Made by a program: the position numbers and the translations under genes. DNA of 64,000 bases from Ascochyta rabiei (Eukaryota > Ascomycota > Dothideomycetes > Pleosporales > Didymellaceae), in contig NC_082411.1 of the NCBI RefSeq assembly GCF_004011695.2, forward strand, positions 310,001 to 374,000. The letters are read 5' to 3'. Under the pieces are notes generated by a model that was not told the DNA's origin, made no database searches, and worked only from the letters and a program-made list of their open reading frames with translations. Numbering within the stretch: position 1 is the first letter of the stretch; each line of letters begins with the position of its first letter. Positions 22,769-32,302 of this stretch are shown piece by piece.

Positions 22769-23772
22769 TCAAACAAGGAAGGCGTTTACCATCAGACCGA
22801 AGCTGAGAGCGACAAGCGAAGCACCGACTTTTCCAGCGGTGCCCTTGGCAGTCTTGAGGATCTCTGCATCCCTGTTCGCCATATTCAAGGTAGGGACAGA
22901 ATAGTGAGGATGAGCGGAGGTCGTGTTGGAGAAGAATGGAGTCGGGTGGACAACGGAGGAGTTGGCGATAGGTGCGGAGTAGAAGACTCCAGTGGTTGTT
23001 CCGTTGATTACAGGCGGCAACATCGTGGGGAAGTCGTAGCCAGGAGTCGGTGTCACGGCTGGAGTCGAGGTTTGCACTGTGTAAACAGGCTCTTTAGTCT
23101 CGGTGGGGGGAGGATGAGCGACGGACAGTAGCTCCGTGGGCATGGTTGCAGAGAAGTAGCCAGTGATAGGAACAGCGGGAGCAGGAACCGCATTCGTGGG
23201 CGTAGGCGAGCCTTTGTGGCCAACAAGAGTGATGGTTTTGTACTGAGTCAATGTTGAGTGGATCGTGGTCGTCGTGTCGGTAATGGCGGGAACAGGAGCG
23301 ACCCTACACTGTTAGTACACAAAGCATCGAGTTACTGGGGTACTACCTACACAGTACCGGTCAGGCTCCCGGTAGTCTCAGCGTCAGGTGGCGTCACCGT
23401 GACGGTCTTCGTGATGGTAACGTGCACGGTCGAGCGCTCATGGGTGGTAGCGGCCTCAGGACAGAGGTAGGTGAGGGTGGTAGTGTAGTCATCAATCACA
23501 GCCCGAGCGGTGCACAGCTTGGGAAGCTTAGCACAAGTGCCGTCGCGAGCGATCATGGGTAGATCTTTGATGACTTCGCCCTGAGGAGTGCCATTGTTCA
23601 CGGCTTCGGCAGCAGCACCAGCTCCGACATATTAGCAGGTGTACTCAACCCCTTGTCTCTTGCCTCGCGCGTGGCTGCAAGCGGGAGGGACGATTGTGCA
23701 GGGAACAGGCGGAGTGCTTGGGAGGTACCTACCAACGACTGCGGCGAGAGCGAGTGAGCGAAAAGTGTTCAT
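22769..23772 (-). CDS. Secreted, probably GPI-anchored Ser/Thr/Pro-rich cell-wall protein
   Basis: Exons 23772-23733, 23621-23351 and 23303-22769 (introns 111 and 47 nt) give 281 residues. Seen: an N-terminal signal peptide (MNTFRSLALAAVV, then an Ala-rich cleavage region), a short cysteine-containing domain (TCAKLPKLC...YLC), a beta-strand-like VHVTITKTVTVT, a long Thr/Pro/Ser stretch with N-x-T/S sites suited to O-mannosylation, and a hydrophobic C-terminus (ALSFGLMVNAFLV) preceded by small residues, which is the form of a GPI-attachment signal. Such proteins sit at the plasma membrane or cell wall. The start exon was not obvious from the open frames; it was chosen because it supplies the signal peptide with correct phase. 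Function unknown. Confidence 0.72.
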
Positions 23773-24279
23773 GTTGTTGAATCAACGGGAAGTGCTAAAG
23801 AGAGCGAAACTGTTACGAACGAGTGAGACAGTGTTGAAAGAGCGTGGGGAAACGAGGGGAAATGAGTGTAAGGTTGTCGGCGAGGAAAGAGGAAGTTGGG
23901 GAAGAGGCAGGTGTAGGTGAGCGTGGATGGCGCGTCCTTGGCGGGCCACCACGAGGTGAAGGCGAGATTGGAGCTCTCCAAGTTGGGGAATCACAGCCAA
24001 TAGCGAAAGAGGTAATCTGTGTGACAGTGAAGCAGTGTTTGTGTTGTTGTGTGCCAGTACCCGTCCGTTTGTAAACGCGCTCTCATTGGAGAGCAGCATC
24101 GTCATCGCGTGCTGGGTGCGACGAGCCTTGAGTTCGCATGAGATCGAGTGGTCCGGTCTCCAGGTGGTGTCGCTTATTTTGTGCCTGCTATTTAGATCTG
24201 TGGTTCAGACATCTCGAGCTATGCAACGATCAAGTACGCTGTCCTTTCACCACTTCCAACATTCACGACAAGACATGGC
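23773..24279. other. Intergenic: promoter of the GPI-anchored protein gene
   Basis: It lies upstream of the leftward GPI-protein gene and downstream of the leftward DUF2458 gene. No coding potential that could be assigned to a family was seen. Confidence 0.5.
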
Positions 24280-25153
24280 TCAATCCCCATACAAGTCCAG
24301 CAGGTGTGTCAGCATCTTGCGCTGCAGCTGCAGAACCTGGGACTGCGTGATCTTAAGCGGTACTCCATCAGCACCCAGCCCGACCTCCTCATCCTCACTC
24401 GCGAGTAAGTGCGGCCGCACACCGAAGAACGGCACGCCGAGGACCTTCAACGATGAAGTCTGCGACTCCACCATGGCTTTGCTGGCCCGGTAGACCTTGG
24501 CGTCGTATTGAGTGAGCTCTTGTTGTTCGCGCTCGGCAGTCTGTTGGTTTGTTAGTGTCCAGACGTGAAGGCTCCAGGATTTCGTGTCATACTCGGAGTA
24601 CGGGACTGTTGTCCAGGAGGCCTGGTAGGGATCTAGAAGCATCAGTATCTGAACACTCTATTCCGGTTCTACAGACATACAGTGCTGCTCGGTGTGTTTC
24701 TTCGTTTCCCTTCTTCAGATCTTGCTCCTCGATGAGACGAGTTCGGCCAGCCTCCCACTGTCGAACGTTGCCCTCTTGCTCTTTCATCAGCTTGCGGACC
24801 GAGGCGGCGAACTCGGGATTCTGAGCAGCGATCTTGCTCACGCAACGAAGACCTGCCTTCCAGTCTATGATTGTTGCTGGGTCGATCAGAGGCGTTGAAG
24901 ACCGCGCCTGGGGCTTTGGTAGGAGTGGTGGCTGTGGCGACCGCCCAGCTAGGCGGGGGTCTGCTGTAGGCGGCTGGAATGACTGATGCTGCTCTGGTGC
25001 AAGTGTTTGATACCGGTCGTCTCCTGGCTGGCTTTGGGCATAAAAGGTCTGGGGGTCTTGCAGCGGCTGGTCCTCAGGTTTTGGTAGACTTGCTAGAGTC
25101 CGCAAGATGGCTTCCAGGTCCATGTTGGCCGGGAGCCCATTATCCTCAGCCAT
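24280..25153 (-). CDS. DUF2458 family protein
   Basis: Exons 25153-24681, 24632-24593 (40 nt) and 24540-24280 give 257 residues. The two introns (48 and 52 nt; GTATGT...TAG and GTATGA...CTAAC...CAG) were required to join the conserved halves in frame; a one-intron reading does not work. Seen: a Pro/Gln-rich N-terminus, then the family signature IIDWKAGLRCVSKIAAQNPEF, a charged helical segment (MKEQEGNVRQWEAGR), the ELTQYDAKVYRAS segment and VLGVPFFGVRP, ending in a short coiled coil. DUF2458 proteins are fungal and about this long; their function is not known to me. The gene is divergent from the Cox14-like gene across about 390 bp. Confidence 0.72.
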
Positions 25154-25545
25154 GTTGATCCCTGTAGGTTGGCGTAAATAGGGCGTTCAGGACAAGCGTG
25201 TGAGACTGAACATGGTGTTGCGGTCGATGGAAGTCGCTGAGAGTGAAGGGAACGCGTTGACATGAATCCAACGGACGTAGCTCCCTGGCTCCTTCCTCAT
25301 AGTTCGCCAGACTCTTCTACACAGAGACGACACATGTGAGCTTCCAATGCATCGAAACCCAATCACAAGCTACGCAATGCAGAGGCGCGGTCGGGGCCTC
25401 CGCAGATCCGCATGCCGACGTCCATGATCTCAAGTCTTGGCAGCCTCGATTCACCCAACTTTTGTCAAATCAGCCGATCTCCGCCTGCACATCCGACCCC
25501 GTCACCACCCACCGCTCCCCTCTCCTCCCCTCCCACACAGCCAGC
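25154..25545. other. Short divergent promoter region
   Basis: It separates the start codons of the DUF2458 (leftward) and Cox14-like (rightward) genes and presumably holds both promoters. The last 70 bases are C-rich. No other feature was seen. Confidence 0.5.
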
Positions 25546-26487
25546 ATGTCGAAGCACGTCAAGGACGCCACGCGCTTCACGGCGACGGGCGTATGGGCGC
25601 ACACAAGACCGGGCGGGCGGGCAACGACGCTGCAATTCGCCGATCCAGCACCCAAGAACGAGACGCCGCAGCAGAAAGTCAAGCGACTTCGGGAGGCAGC
25701 CAACCGGGCGAAGATGGCACAGGTCACAAGGTGGGATTATGCGTATTTGTACGGGCGGATGGCTGCAGATGCGGCGCATAGGTTCACCGTGTATGGACTG
25801 ATTTTTGCAACGGGTACGTCAGCTGCTTCTCTACGTCAATGGCTGCGGCGTTGGCCTGGATCAAGTGCAGAGAAGGGCTGCTGACAGGGCACAGGCTGTG
25901 TTGGTGTGCTCGCTGTGTTCTCGATAGGAGACATGATTGTTTACAACCGCCGGAAACGCGCCATCTACTTTGCAGAACAGGAGCGCGAACAGGCCAAGAT
26001 CCTCGAGAGCGCACGATCCGCCGTGGCAGCGGGAACCGCATCGCCCGCGCAGATGGCGCTCGTAATAGGAATCGCCGAGGAGGAGGAGGCGATGGAGAAG
26101 AAGAAGGCGGAGAGGAAGGCACCGTCCAAGCTGCTGTGGTGGCTGCACGGTGACTGGAAGGAGGAGAAGCTGCTGGAGGAGCAGAGGAAGGCGGCGCTGG
26201 CCGAGTTCAAGAAGGCGGAGGCGCAAGGGCAGAGCTCAGGCGTGAATGCTGGCGTTGCTAGCGTTACGGCCGCGGTGCAGGAGGCGCGGGACAAGGTCTC
26301 GGACAAGGTCTCGGACAAGGTCTCGGACAAGGTCTCGAGCACGCTATCGACACCGACATTGACACCGACGTCGACGCCGGTCGCTGGCGGCCCGCTCGAT
26401 CAGGAGGCGGCGAAGGCGAGCCAGAAGGCAGAACAGACAGGCAAGGGCTGGCTTGGGTGGATGTGGGGCGGATCGAAGAAAGAGTAG
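25546..26487 (+). CDS. Cox14-like cytochrome c oxidase assembly protein
   Basis: Two exons, 25546-25813 and 25895-26487 (81-nt intron), 286 residues. Seen: a basic, Thr-rich N-terminal stretch, then TRWDYAYLYGRMAADAAHRF leading into one transmembrane helix (residues about 80-103) with a positively charged exit (YNRRKRAIYFAEQ), an Ala/Glu-rich coiled coil, and a tail containing four copies of DKVS. The short helix plus NRRKRA exit matches what is annotated as the cytochrome oxidase assembly (COX14) domain in larger fungal proteins; Cox14 couples Cox1 synthesis to assembly in the mitochondrial inner membrane. The long coiled-coil tail goes beyond the yeast protein. The DKVS repeat is encoded by a 12-nt tandem repeat. 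Family assignment is fairly firm, function by analogy. Confidence 0.6.
26290..26337 (+). repeat. 12-nt coding tandem repeat, four copies
   Basis: GACAAGGTCTCG repeated four times without change, encoding (DKVS)4 in the Cox14-like protein. The identical codons suggest recent expansion. Confidence 0.85.
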
Positions 26488-26504
26488 GCTGTTGAAGAAG
26501 ACTG

Positions 26505-26693
26505 GCTCTTAGGAAGAGTAACTCTTGAAGGAAGAGTAACTCTTGAAGGAAGAGTAACTCTTGAAGGAAGAGTAACTCTTGAAGGAAGAGTAACTCTTGA
26601 AGGAAGAGTAACTCTTGAAGGAAGAGTAACTCTTGAAGGAAGAGTAACTCTTGAAGGAAGAGTAGCTCTTGAAGGAAGAGTAGCTCTTGAAGA
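26505..26693. repeat. 18-bp tandem array, ten units each with a 13-bp palindrome
   Basis: The unit is GAAGGAAGAGTAACTCTT. The palindrome AAGAGTAACTCTT (6-bp arms around one base) starts at 26514 and recurs every 18 bp to 26676. The first eight copies are identical; the last two have AGTAGCT in place of AGTAACT. It begins 18 bp after the Cox14-like stop, so it should be transcribed in that gene's 3' untranslated region. Confidence 0.9.
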
Positions 26694-26970
26694 AAGACCA
26701 GACTTGTGTTGGGCCAAGAGGGAGGCAAAGATGTGCGTGTACTATACTCGATTTCCAGCCTGTACATTGCTGTTTCACTACCATGTATGCATCGCGGAGT
26801 TGGAGGGCACATGTAGACGGGCGCTGGGTGGCTCTAAGATAGTATGTCTACCGCTGCCTATCGAACACGACTACACAAGCACTGTCTACCGATTCCCCTG
26901 TCCTGGGACGGGCATGTAGCTCCTCCGGCGCTGTGTGTGAAATCAGCTTGGATTGCTGTCTGTGAGCGGA
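26694..26970. other. Convergent intergenic remainder
   Basis: It lies between the 18-bp array and the stop of the leftward small membrane protein gene. Nothing recognisable was seen. Confidence 0.5.
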
Positions 26971-27404
26971 TCAGCCTACCTCTCTCCACTGGTCCACCCA
27001 CGGCCGCACGCCTGCATAGGCCAGCAGCCCTGCCGTCGCCGCGATGAAGACCAGCACGACGACCTGGTCTTTGGTCGAGTCCCTCTGGAAGCACGTGGTG
27101 AGGACCTTGTCCTCCTTCTCGCCCTTGCAGAAGCTGTAGCCCAGGCAGAACTGGCGGTTGCAGTCGCTGCAGGACTTTTTGCTGGCGCGCGGACGCAGGG
27201 CGAGGGTTGGCTTGGAGGCCGTCGAGGGGGCGTCGAGGGCGACGATGGTGCTGTTGCCGAAGCAGGTGCATTTGCAAAAGGACGTCGGCGCTGTGCTGGT
27301 CAGTGGGTGGGGGAGTGGGCGCGGGGTGAGGGAGACGTGCATGCAGCGAGCGACAGGGACAGAAAGGAGAGGAATGCCAGGAACAAGAGCATTTCTCTCT
27401 TCAT
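26971..27404 (-). CDS. Small cysteine-rich protein with signal peptide and one C-terminal membrane helix
   Basis: Exons 27404-27337 and 27295-26971, 130 residues. Seen: a clear signal peptide (MKREMLLFLAFLSFLSLSLA), then a Cys-rich lumenal part (FCKCTCFGNST, SCSDCNRQFCLGYSFC, TTCFQRDS), a transmembrane helix (VVVLVFIAATAGLLAYAGV) and a short basic tail. This layout belongs to a conserved uncharacterised family of small type I membrane proteins in filamentous ascomycetes (my recollection of the pattern). The intron is weakly supported: its donor is GTCTCC and the chosen acceptor sits very close to the CTGAC branch site, but the phase fits. A downstream GTAGGC could start another intron that would alter the last residues. 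Confidence 0.6.
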
Positions 27405-27664
27405 GGCTGCGGTGGGCGTGGTAGACCTGCGCAGGAGACCGCTGGTGCTGGATGCGCCGGTGGCTGTCAGTCTGTCGAGTGCCGCTCCCGCTCTGCCGGC
27501 AAGGGTCCCGCTCGGTGTCCGAGGAGGAGGAGCAGGCGTCGCGCTGCCTACGGGTCCGTCCACGACACGGATCTGTCGCCGTGCTCGAGCCTCGAGGGTT
27601 TCCGTCAATCCCAGACTGCCCGCGAACGATCGAGGGCTCACCTGCGAGGGCCTGGGTGCGCTTT

Positions 27665-27692
27665 GACCGTCCGACCGTCCGACCGTCCGATC
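27665..27692. repeat. 8-bp tandem repeat (GACCGTCC)
   Basis: About three and a half copies of GACCGTCC in the divergent promoter region. Confidence 0.7.
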
Positions 27693-27767
27693 GACAACCA
27701 GCTGGCGCCAAGTATTTTCCTCCCCTCCAGCCGTCAAGCGTCCACCGCGCGCGCAAAACGTCCACGA

Positions 27768-27880
27768 CCACGCCACGCCACGACACACCACGACACACCA
27801 CGACACACCACGACACACCACGACACACCACGTCCCGCCACGACACCCCACCACGCCCCACCACGCCCCACGACACGGCC
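27768..27880. repeat. 10-bp tandem repeat (CGACACACCA) with degenerate flanks
   Basis: Five exact copies of CGACACACCA occupy 27781-27830; related CCACGCC/CCACGAC units continue to about 27880. The array ends about 20 bp before the ATG of the Nop8-like gene, so it lies in its leader or core promoter. Confidence 0.85.
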
Positions 27881-27903
27881 ACAGCCACGGCCACGGCGAC
27901 TCG

Positions 27904-29682
27904 ATGCCCACGACACAGGCGCCTGCACCAGAAGCGGACACCCCAAAGACGGTCAGACTGCACATCACCCCGCTCAAGCCTGAGCTGCTCAAGGTCTACC
28001 TCGCGCCCTCCGTCTTACCGCTCGCGCGCAACGTCTCCTACCACACCGTCCACACGTTTCCCGAAAAGGGCTACGGCTACGTCGAGCTGCCCGAGCAGGA
28101 GGCGCAGAAGATCAGGAAAAAGCTCAACGGCACCACGCTCAAAGGCTCCAAGGTGCGCATCGAAATGGCCAAGCCAGAGAAGCGCAAGGTGCGCGAAGAG
28201 GCAGACGCCGCGCCCGAGGACAAGCCGTCCAAGCGCGCAAAGAAGGAGAAGAAAGACAAGTCGGAGAGGAGGAAGCGGGACCCGGGTGTCTTTGACGGTG
28301 TAGAGCTGCCAGACGACCGCAAGGTCAAACGCGGCTGGACCGAGCCCGCGTCCGCCAAGAGCAGGAGCAAAGACAAAAAGGACAAGAAGAGCAAGGACGA
28401 CAAGCACCAGCCAAAGCCCTCAAAGTACACAAAGGAGCCCGAGCTGCTCTTCAAGGCAAAGCTCGAGCCCGTTGCTGCGACCGAGCACTCGCGCAGGGAG
28501 AAGAAAAAGGACAAGAAGGAGAAGAAGGAGAGGAAGACCAGGACAAAGGAGGTGATTGTGCATGAATTCGAGAAGAACACAAAAACGCCCTCTTTCCTCA
28601 AGGTAGCCAAGGTCTCGACAGAGAAGAAGCCGCCCGTCGAGTACGTGAACGGGCTGGGATGGGTGGACGAGGACGGCGCCGTGGTCGAGCCGGAGACGAA
28701 GAAGGCGGCCCACAGCAGAGTGTTGCAGCTTGTCGACGGACAGCAATTGGTCGAGCCGCCGCCTACAGACTCACAGGGACGGCCGATCGTCAGGCCTGCA
28801 CCGCCTCCCACCGACTCCCAGGGCCGACCGCTCAAGCCGGCGAAGAAACAGAAGCCGAACAAGGCCACGCCGCCGCCCGAGTCGGACGCAGAGTCGGATG
28901 CAGAGTCATCTGTTGTATCATCGTCCTCTGAAGATGAGCCCGAGTCTGAGTCCGATTCCGAGTCCGAGAGCGAAGACGACGATAAAGATAAAGACGACGG
29001 AGCCTCGCCCACGCCCTCCCCCGTGCAGAGCAAATCTGTGCCGAAAACATCGCAGCCCACCTCTGAACCATCGCCAGCACCCACATCCGCCGAGTCCAAA
29101 CAAGTCCACCCTCTAGAAGCACTCTTCAAACGCGCCCCTCCCACCTCTCTCAGCACACCGACAAAACCCCCACCAATCAACACCTCCTTCTCCTTCTTCG
29201 ACAACGAAACCACATCGCCCTCGGCACCCGCTGCGTCCACCGAGACAACCGAAGGCGCACCCACCACGCCCTTCACGCAGCGCGACCTCGAGTGGCGCGG
29301 CCTCCGCAGCTCCGCCCCAACCCCCGACACCGCCGCCATCGGCCGCCGCTTCTCCTTCCACTGGCGCAAAGGCAGCCACGAGGCCGACGAAGCCTCAGAC
29401 GAAGAAATAAGCGACGTCGACGCCGGCGAGCAAGCCCAGCTCGATCTCAACACGCGCGCCAACACGCAATCAAAGACCCTCGCCGACGTGGCCGAGGAGG
29501 AGGAGGAGAACGCTGCGGTAGACGTTGCTGTCGACGACAAGCCCGAGAGCGAGTTCCGCAAGTGGTTCTGGGAGAATCGCGGCGATATTAACCGCGCGTG
29601 GAAGAAGCGGAGACGCGAGGCGCTCAAGGCCAAGCGCCACGCTGATAACCGCAAGATGACGGGCGGGCGGCAGGTTAGGTGA
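27904..29682 (+). CDS. RRM-containing nucleolar protein, Nop8/NOL8-like
   Basis: Intronless, 592 residues. Seen: an N-terminal RRM-like fold (VRLHITPLKPELL; GYGYVELPEQEAQKI as the RNP1 region; LKGSKVRIEMAKPE) in residues about 15-95; a long Lys/Glu-rich nuclear and nucleolar-type region; an acidic serine tract (SSSSEDEPESESDSES) near 340; and a conserved C-terminal block (EFRKWFWENRGDINRAWKKR) near 560. This combination is that of fungal Nop8-like or Srp40-annotated proteins, which act in 60S ribosomal subunit biogenesis in the nucleolus (known for Nop8). Two PPTDSQGRP repeats sit near residues 285-310. The ATG is the first in the frame after the CGACACACCA array. Family call moderate; the RRM and nucleolar character are strong. 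Confidence 0.68.
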   Translation: MPTTQAPAPEADTPKTVRLHITPLKPELLKVYLAPSVLPLARNVSYHTVHTFPEKGYGYVELPEQEAQKIRKKLNGTTLKGSKVRIEMAKPEKRKVREEADAAPEDKPSKRAKKEKKDKSERRKRDPGVFDGVELPDDRKVKRGWTEPASAKSRSKDKKDKKSKDDKHQPKPSKYTKEPELLFKAKLEPVAATEHSRREKKKDKKEKKERKTRTKEVIVHEFEKNTKTPSFLKVAKVSTEKKPPVEYVNGLGWVDEDGAVVEPETKKAAHSRVLQLVDGQQLVEPPPTDSQGRPIVRPAPPPTDSQGRPLKPAKKQKPNKATPPPESDAESDAESSVVSSSSEDEPESESDSESESEDDDKDKDDGASPTPSPVQSKSVPKTSQPTSEPSPAPTSAESKQVHPLEALFKRAPPTSLSTPTKPPPINTSFSFFDNETTSPSAPAASTETTEGAPTTPFTQRDLEWRGLRSSAPTPDTAAIGRRFSFHWRKGSHEADEASDEEISDVDAGEQAQLDLNTRANTQSKTLADVAEEEEENAAVDVAVDDKPESEFRKWFWENRGDINRAWKKRRREALKAKRHADNRKMTGGRQVR

Positions 29683-30770
29683 TGGGTACCTTCCAATCGC
29701 AAATCACAAATCATGAACCAGAGGCTCGTTGAGATGCTGGGATGAGGTGCGAGTGGACGGGAAGGGAAGGCCGTGTTATACAGCATACATAGCACACCTA
29801 GCATAGCATAGCATGGCCTACCCTGGCGTGACGTAGCACCTCCAAGACAGAAAACCCAGCGCCTAGTTCCCTACCCCCCGCTGCCTTTCCACCTGCAAAC
29901 CCCACTCGTCCTTCAGCTCAACTCCCTCTCCTCACTTCCCGCAATCCATCCCCCTTCTCCACCCACCACTCCACAACTCTATCCGCTCCGCGTGTCCATT
30001 CTACACAACCCAGTCCTACCACAACCCACCACGCTTTCCATCTAGTCCGCATCCGCAATTTCTGCCCAGCAATAAATTAAAAAAAAAATGAACACACAGA
30101 CAAGACAGAGTGTACAGAGAGAACAGCTCTCCTCCATCCATCTCTCTAAACCATCATCTAGCCTGAAGCGTAGATATAGTAAGAGGGAAGAAAAGAAACC
30201 CCTCTGAACTATAAGTTGAACTATAAATCGAAAACACAACTCTGAATACCACTGTACCTCTCTCTCACTCCGCTCTTCCTAGCTGCCTTGGGGCTGGTGT
30301 AATGGGAGTTGAGCGGTACTGTACTTGGCGCGATGGAGTAGGAGTGACACCAGCATCAGCATCAGCATCAGCATCAGCATCAGCATCAGCATCAGCATCA
30401 GCAAGAACGAGGGGGAGGGGAGGGTGGAAGTGTGCGTGCTGTTTTTTGCTGCGTCTTGCTTGGTTTGGGTTACTGAGGTGGATGGGGGAGGGGTGAGGTT
30501 GGACGAGGTGAGGTGGGGTGGATTGGAGTAGTTCGAGGCGATAGTTTGGCGGAGGGAGTACGGCGTAGTCTATATCATGTGACGTGTGATCAATGCAACA
30601 CGATGCGATATTGAGTGGGATGAGACGGGAGGAGATGGAGTGGATAGTTTGGTTCTTGTTCGCGTAATTCTAGTTGTGATATGGATTGGTATAACGCTGC
30701 TGTTGATTTGGAAAGTGCCTTGGTAGAGCGTTGATAGAAACCGAGACCTCGCTCATTACCCCGTTCACAT
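29683..30770. other. Convergent intergenic region
   Basis: It holds the 3' ends of the Nop8-like and coiled-coil genes. There is an A-run near 30079 and a hexamer microsatellite (listed separately). No gene was recognised. Confidence 0.5.
30351..30403. repeat. CAGCAT hexamer microsatellite, about nine copies
   Basis: Uninterrupted (CAGCAT)n in a non-coding convergent region. In two forward frames it yields poly-(Ala-Ser) or poly-(Ser-Ile) in short spurious open frames. Confidence 0.9.
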
Positions 30771-31568
30771 CTAACTCTCAGACGTCGGCGCACCGCTCCT
30801 CCCCCTGGCGCTTTCTTCCCCGCCCCGGATAGCCCGCTCCAGCTCCCTGATCCGCTGCTTCAGCACCTCGTTCTCCTTCTTGGCCTCCTCCAGCTCCGCC
30901 CTGTGCAGCGCAACCTCCTCGTACCGGGGCGTGCTGACGATGCTGCTGCTCCTGCGCATCTCTGCCCCGCTCTGCTGGCTGCTGATGCTCTGGCGGTGAC
31001 TGTGTGGAATACTGTGCGTGCCCATTGGCAGACCGCTCCGTGACACGCTGCTGGAACTGCGGTGGCGCCGTGAGGATGTGGGGTGGGTGGTTCCCTGCAG
31101 CGGCGCGCCCGAGTGTGCAGCGCTACCAGCGGGATCCGTGACGTCGAGGAGCGCGTTGGATGCACTCGAGGAGGTTGTCGATGCTACCGAGGCGGAGTGG
31201 GCGCGCAGAGCGGACAGCTCACGTGTGAGGCGGTTGACGACGGCCTCTTGTTCCTTCTCGAGCTCGAGGTGCATCTCTGCGGCAGTCATGGGGCGTGGGT
31301 GTCGAATGGGTATGTGGCTCGCATCGGCGCCGGGGAGGTTTGGAGAGAGCGGTGGGAAGGCGTGGGTGTGTTGGGTTGCCGGGGGCAGTGTCCCGCCTGG
31401 CGAGGCCAGAGGGAGGGGCGGTGGGCTCATGGGGTAGATTTGTGAGGCTCGTCGAGAGGCTGGCGTCGAGTTCTGGCGCGAGCTTGTCGTGCCTGTCTGC
31501 GCGTGCGATGGGTTGCTCGTGACGCTGGGGCGTGGCGAAACCGGGACCGAGTTCAGATCTGGGGCCAT
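30771..31568 (-). CDS. Conserved hypothetical protein, Ser/Pro-rich with two coiled coils
   Basis: Intronless, 265 residues. Seen: a disordered N-terminal half rich in Ser, Pro and Thr; a helical segment (residues about 95-125, MTAAEMHLELEKEQEAVVNR) with heptad-like leucines; a second disordered stretch; and a strong C-terminal coiled coil (VALHRAELEEAKKENEVLKQ, then RIRELERAIRGG). No enzymatic motif is present. I recognise the general pattern as a conserved fungal protein of unknown function but cannot name a family. It could be a scaffold or cytoskeletal adaptor, which is only a guess from the coiled coils. Confidence 0.6.
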   Translation of the reverse strand: MAPDLNSVPVSPRPSVTSNPSHAQTGTTSSRQNSTPASRRASQIYPMSPPPLPLASPGGTLPPATQHTHAFPPLSPNLPGADASHIPIRHPRPMTAAEMHLELEKEQEAVVNRLTRELSALRAHSASVASTTSSSASNALLDVTDPAGSAAHSGAPLQGTTHPTSSRRHRSSSSVSRSGLPMGTHSIPHSHRQSISSQQSGAEMRRSSSIVSTPRYEEVALHRAELEEAKKENEVLKQRIRELERAIRGGEESARGRSGAPTSES

Positions 31569-32302
31569 GTTGAAGTTGTCCCTTGGGACTGTGGAATGCT
31601 GCTGATGTCGAGGTTATCTACCCCGCGGTGTGCTGGCGTTTGATAACAAGGATGGAGGCTCCAGAGCACGCGACCGAGCTTGTGGCGTGTGGTGACCAAG
31701 GTGCTCGACGCGGCAAGACACGCGTCGTTGGGTGAAGTCGTGGGGCGTTTCAGCGAGGGCAGGCGCGACCGAGGGGCAGGCTGCATCAACTGAAGACCGT
31801 GCCCATGTTGTTGTGAGAGTATCAGCTCGGCGAAGCGACAGCGTGCGATATACCCGGCCTGCACTTAGCCGCGAAAGCTTGGTTGGACGGCGTTGGTCGA
31901 GTACATGCATGTGCTTGCTGGGAGGTAGGGTTTAGCAGAGCATGGTCAAAGTGATACCTCGATTCCACATGTGGGCTAGCATGGCTCGTGTTCTGGTTGG
32001 GTGCGGCTTATTCATTGACGCGTATATCATCAAAGTCTCTACGATCCACCTTGCGTGCCTCGGACGCGGTGCTTGTTCCCCTTCCACCCGCTGCTTCCAC
32101 GCATGCAGTAGGTGACATGGCCTCCAGCAGAGCTTTCGAGCAGCTGTGACTCTACAGCTTCATCGATTCCCTGAGCTACTCGCTCAAATTATCCGCACAA
32201 ATGCTTTTCCATAATGCCATAAACCCCCAACTCCAAGCCGGATGCTCTATCTCGATTTGGCCAAGGATATCTCTCCAGTACCTTTCGTGTCGTGTCCACT
32301 CT
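31569..32302. other. Intergenic: promoter of the coiled-coil gene and 3' end of eIF3l
   Basis: Both flanking genes read leftwards. No further gene or RNA was recognised. Confidence 0.5.

Larger units (their letters stand above)
27405..27903. other. Divergent promoter region with short tandem repeats
   Basis: It separates the leftward small membrane protein gene from the rightward Nop8-like gene. Long open frames cross it on both strands but look like by-products of GC-rich repeats. The repeats are listed separately. Confidence 0.5.

Noticed and set aside
24280..24642. Single-intron model for the DUF2458 gene joining at PYQASW
   Set aside because: It needs a poor donor or breaks phase, while two canonical introns with a 40-nt exon join the conserved parts in frame.
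26264..26812. Minus-strand open frames of 91-182 aa with repeated LLFLQE, RVTLPS or SFKSYS
   Set aside because: They are translations of the 18-bp tandem array, whose length is a multiple of three, so any frame without a stop stays open. No other coding evidence.
27781..27830. CRISPR-like direct repeats
   Set aside because: Units of 10 bp are directly adjacent without spacers, and the genome is eukaryotic; a simple tandem repeat explains them.
28077..29804. 575-aa minus-strand frame opposite the Nop8-like gene
   Set aside because: Antisense of a Lys/Glu/Ser-rich gene, giving Leu/Phe/Ser-rich low-complexity protein; the plus strand has a conserved RRM and C-terminal block.
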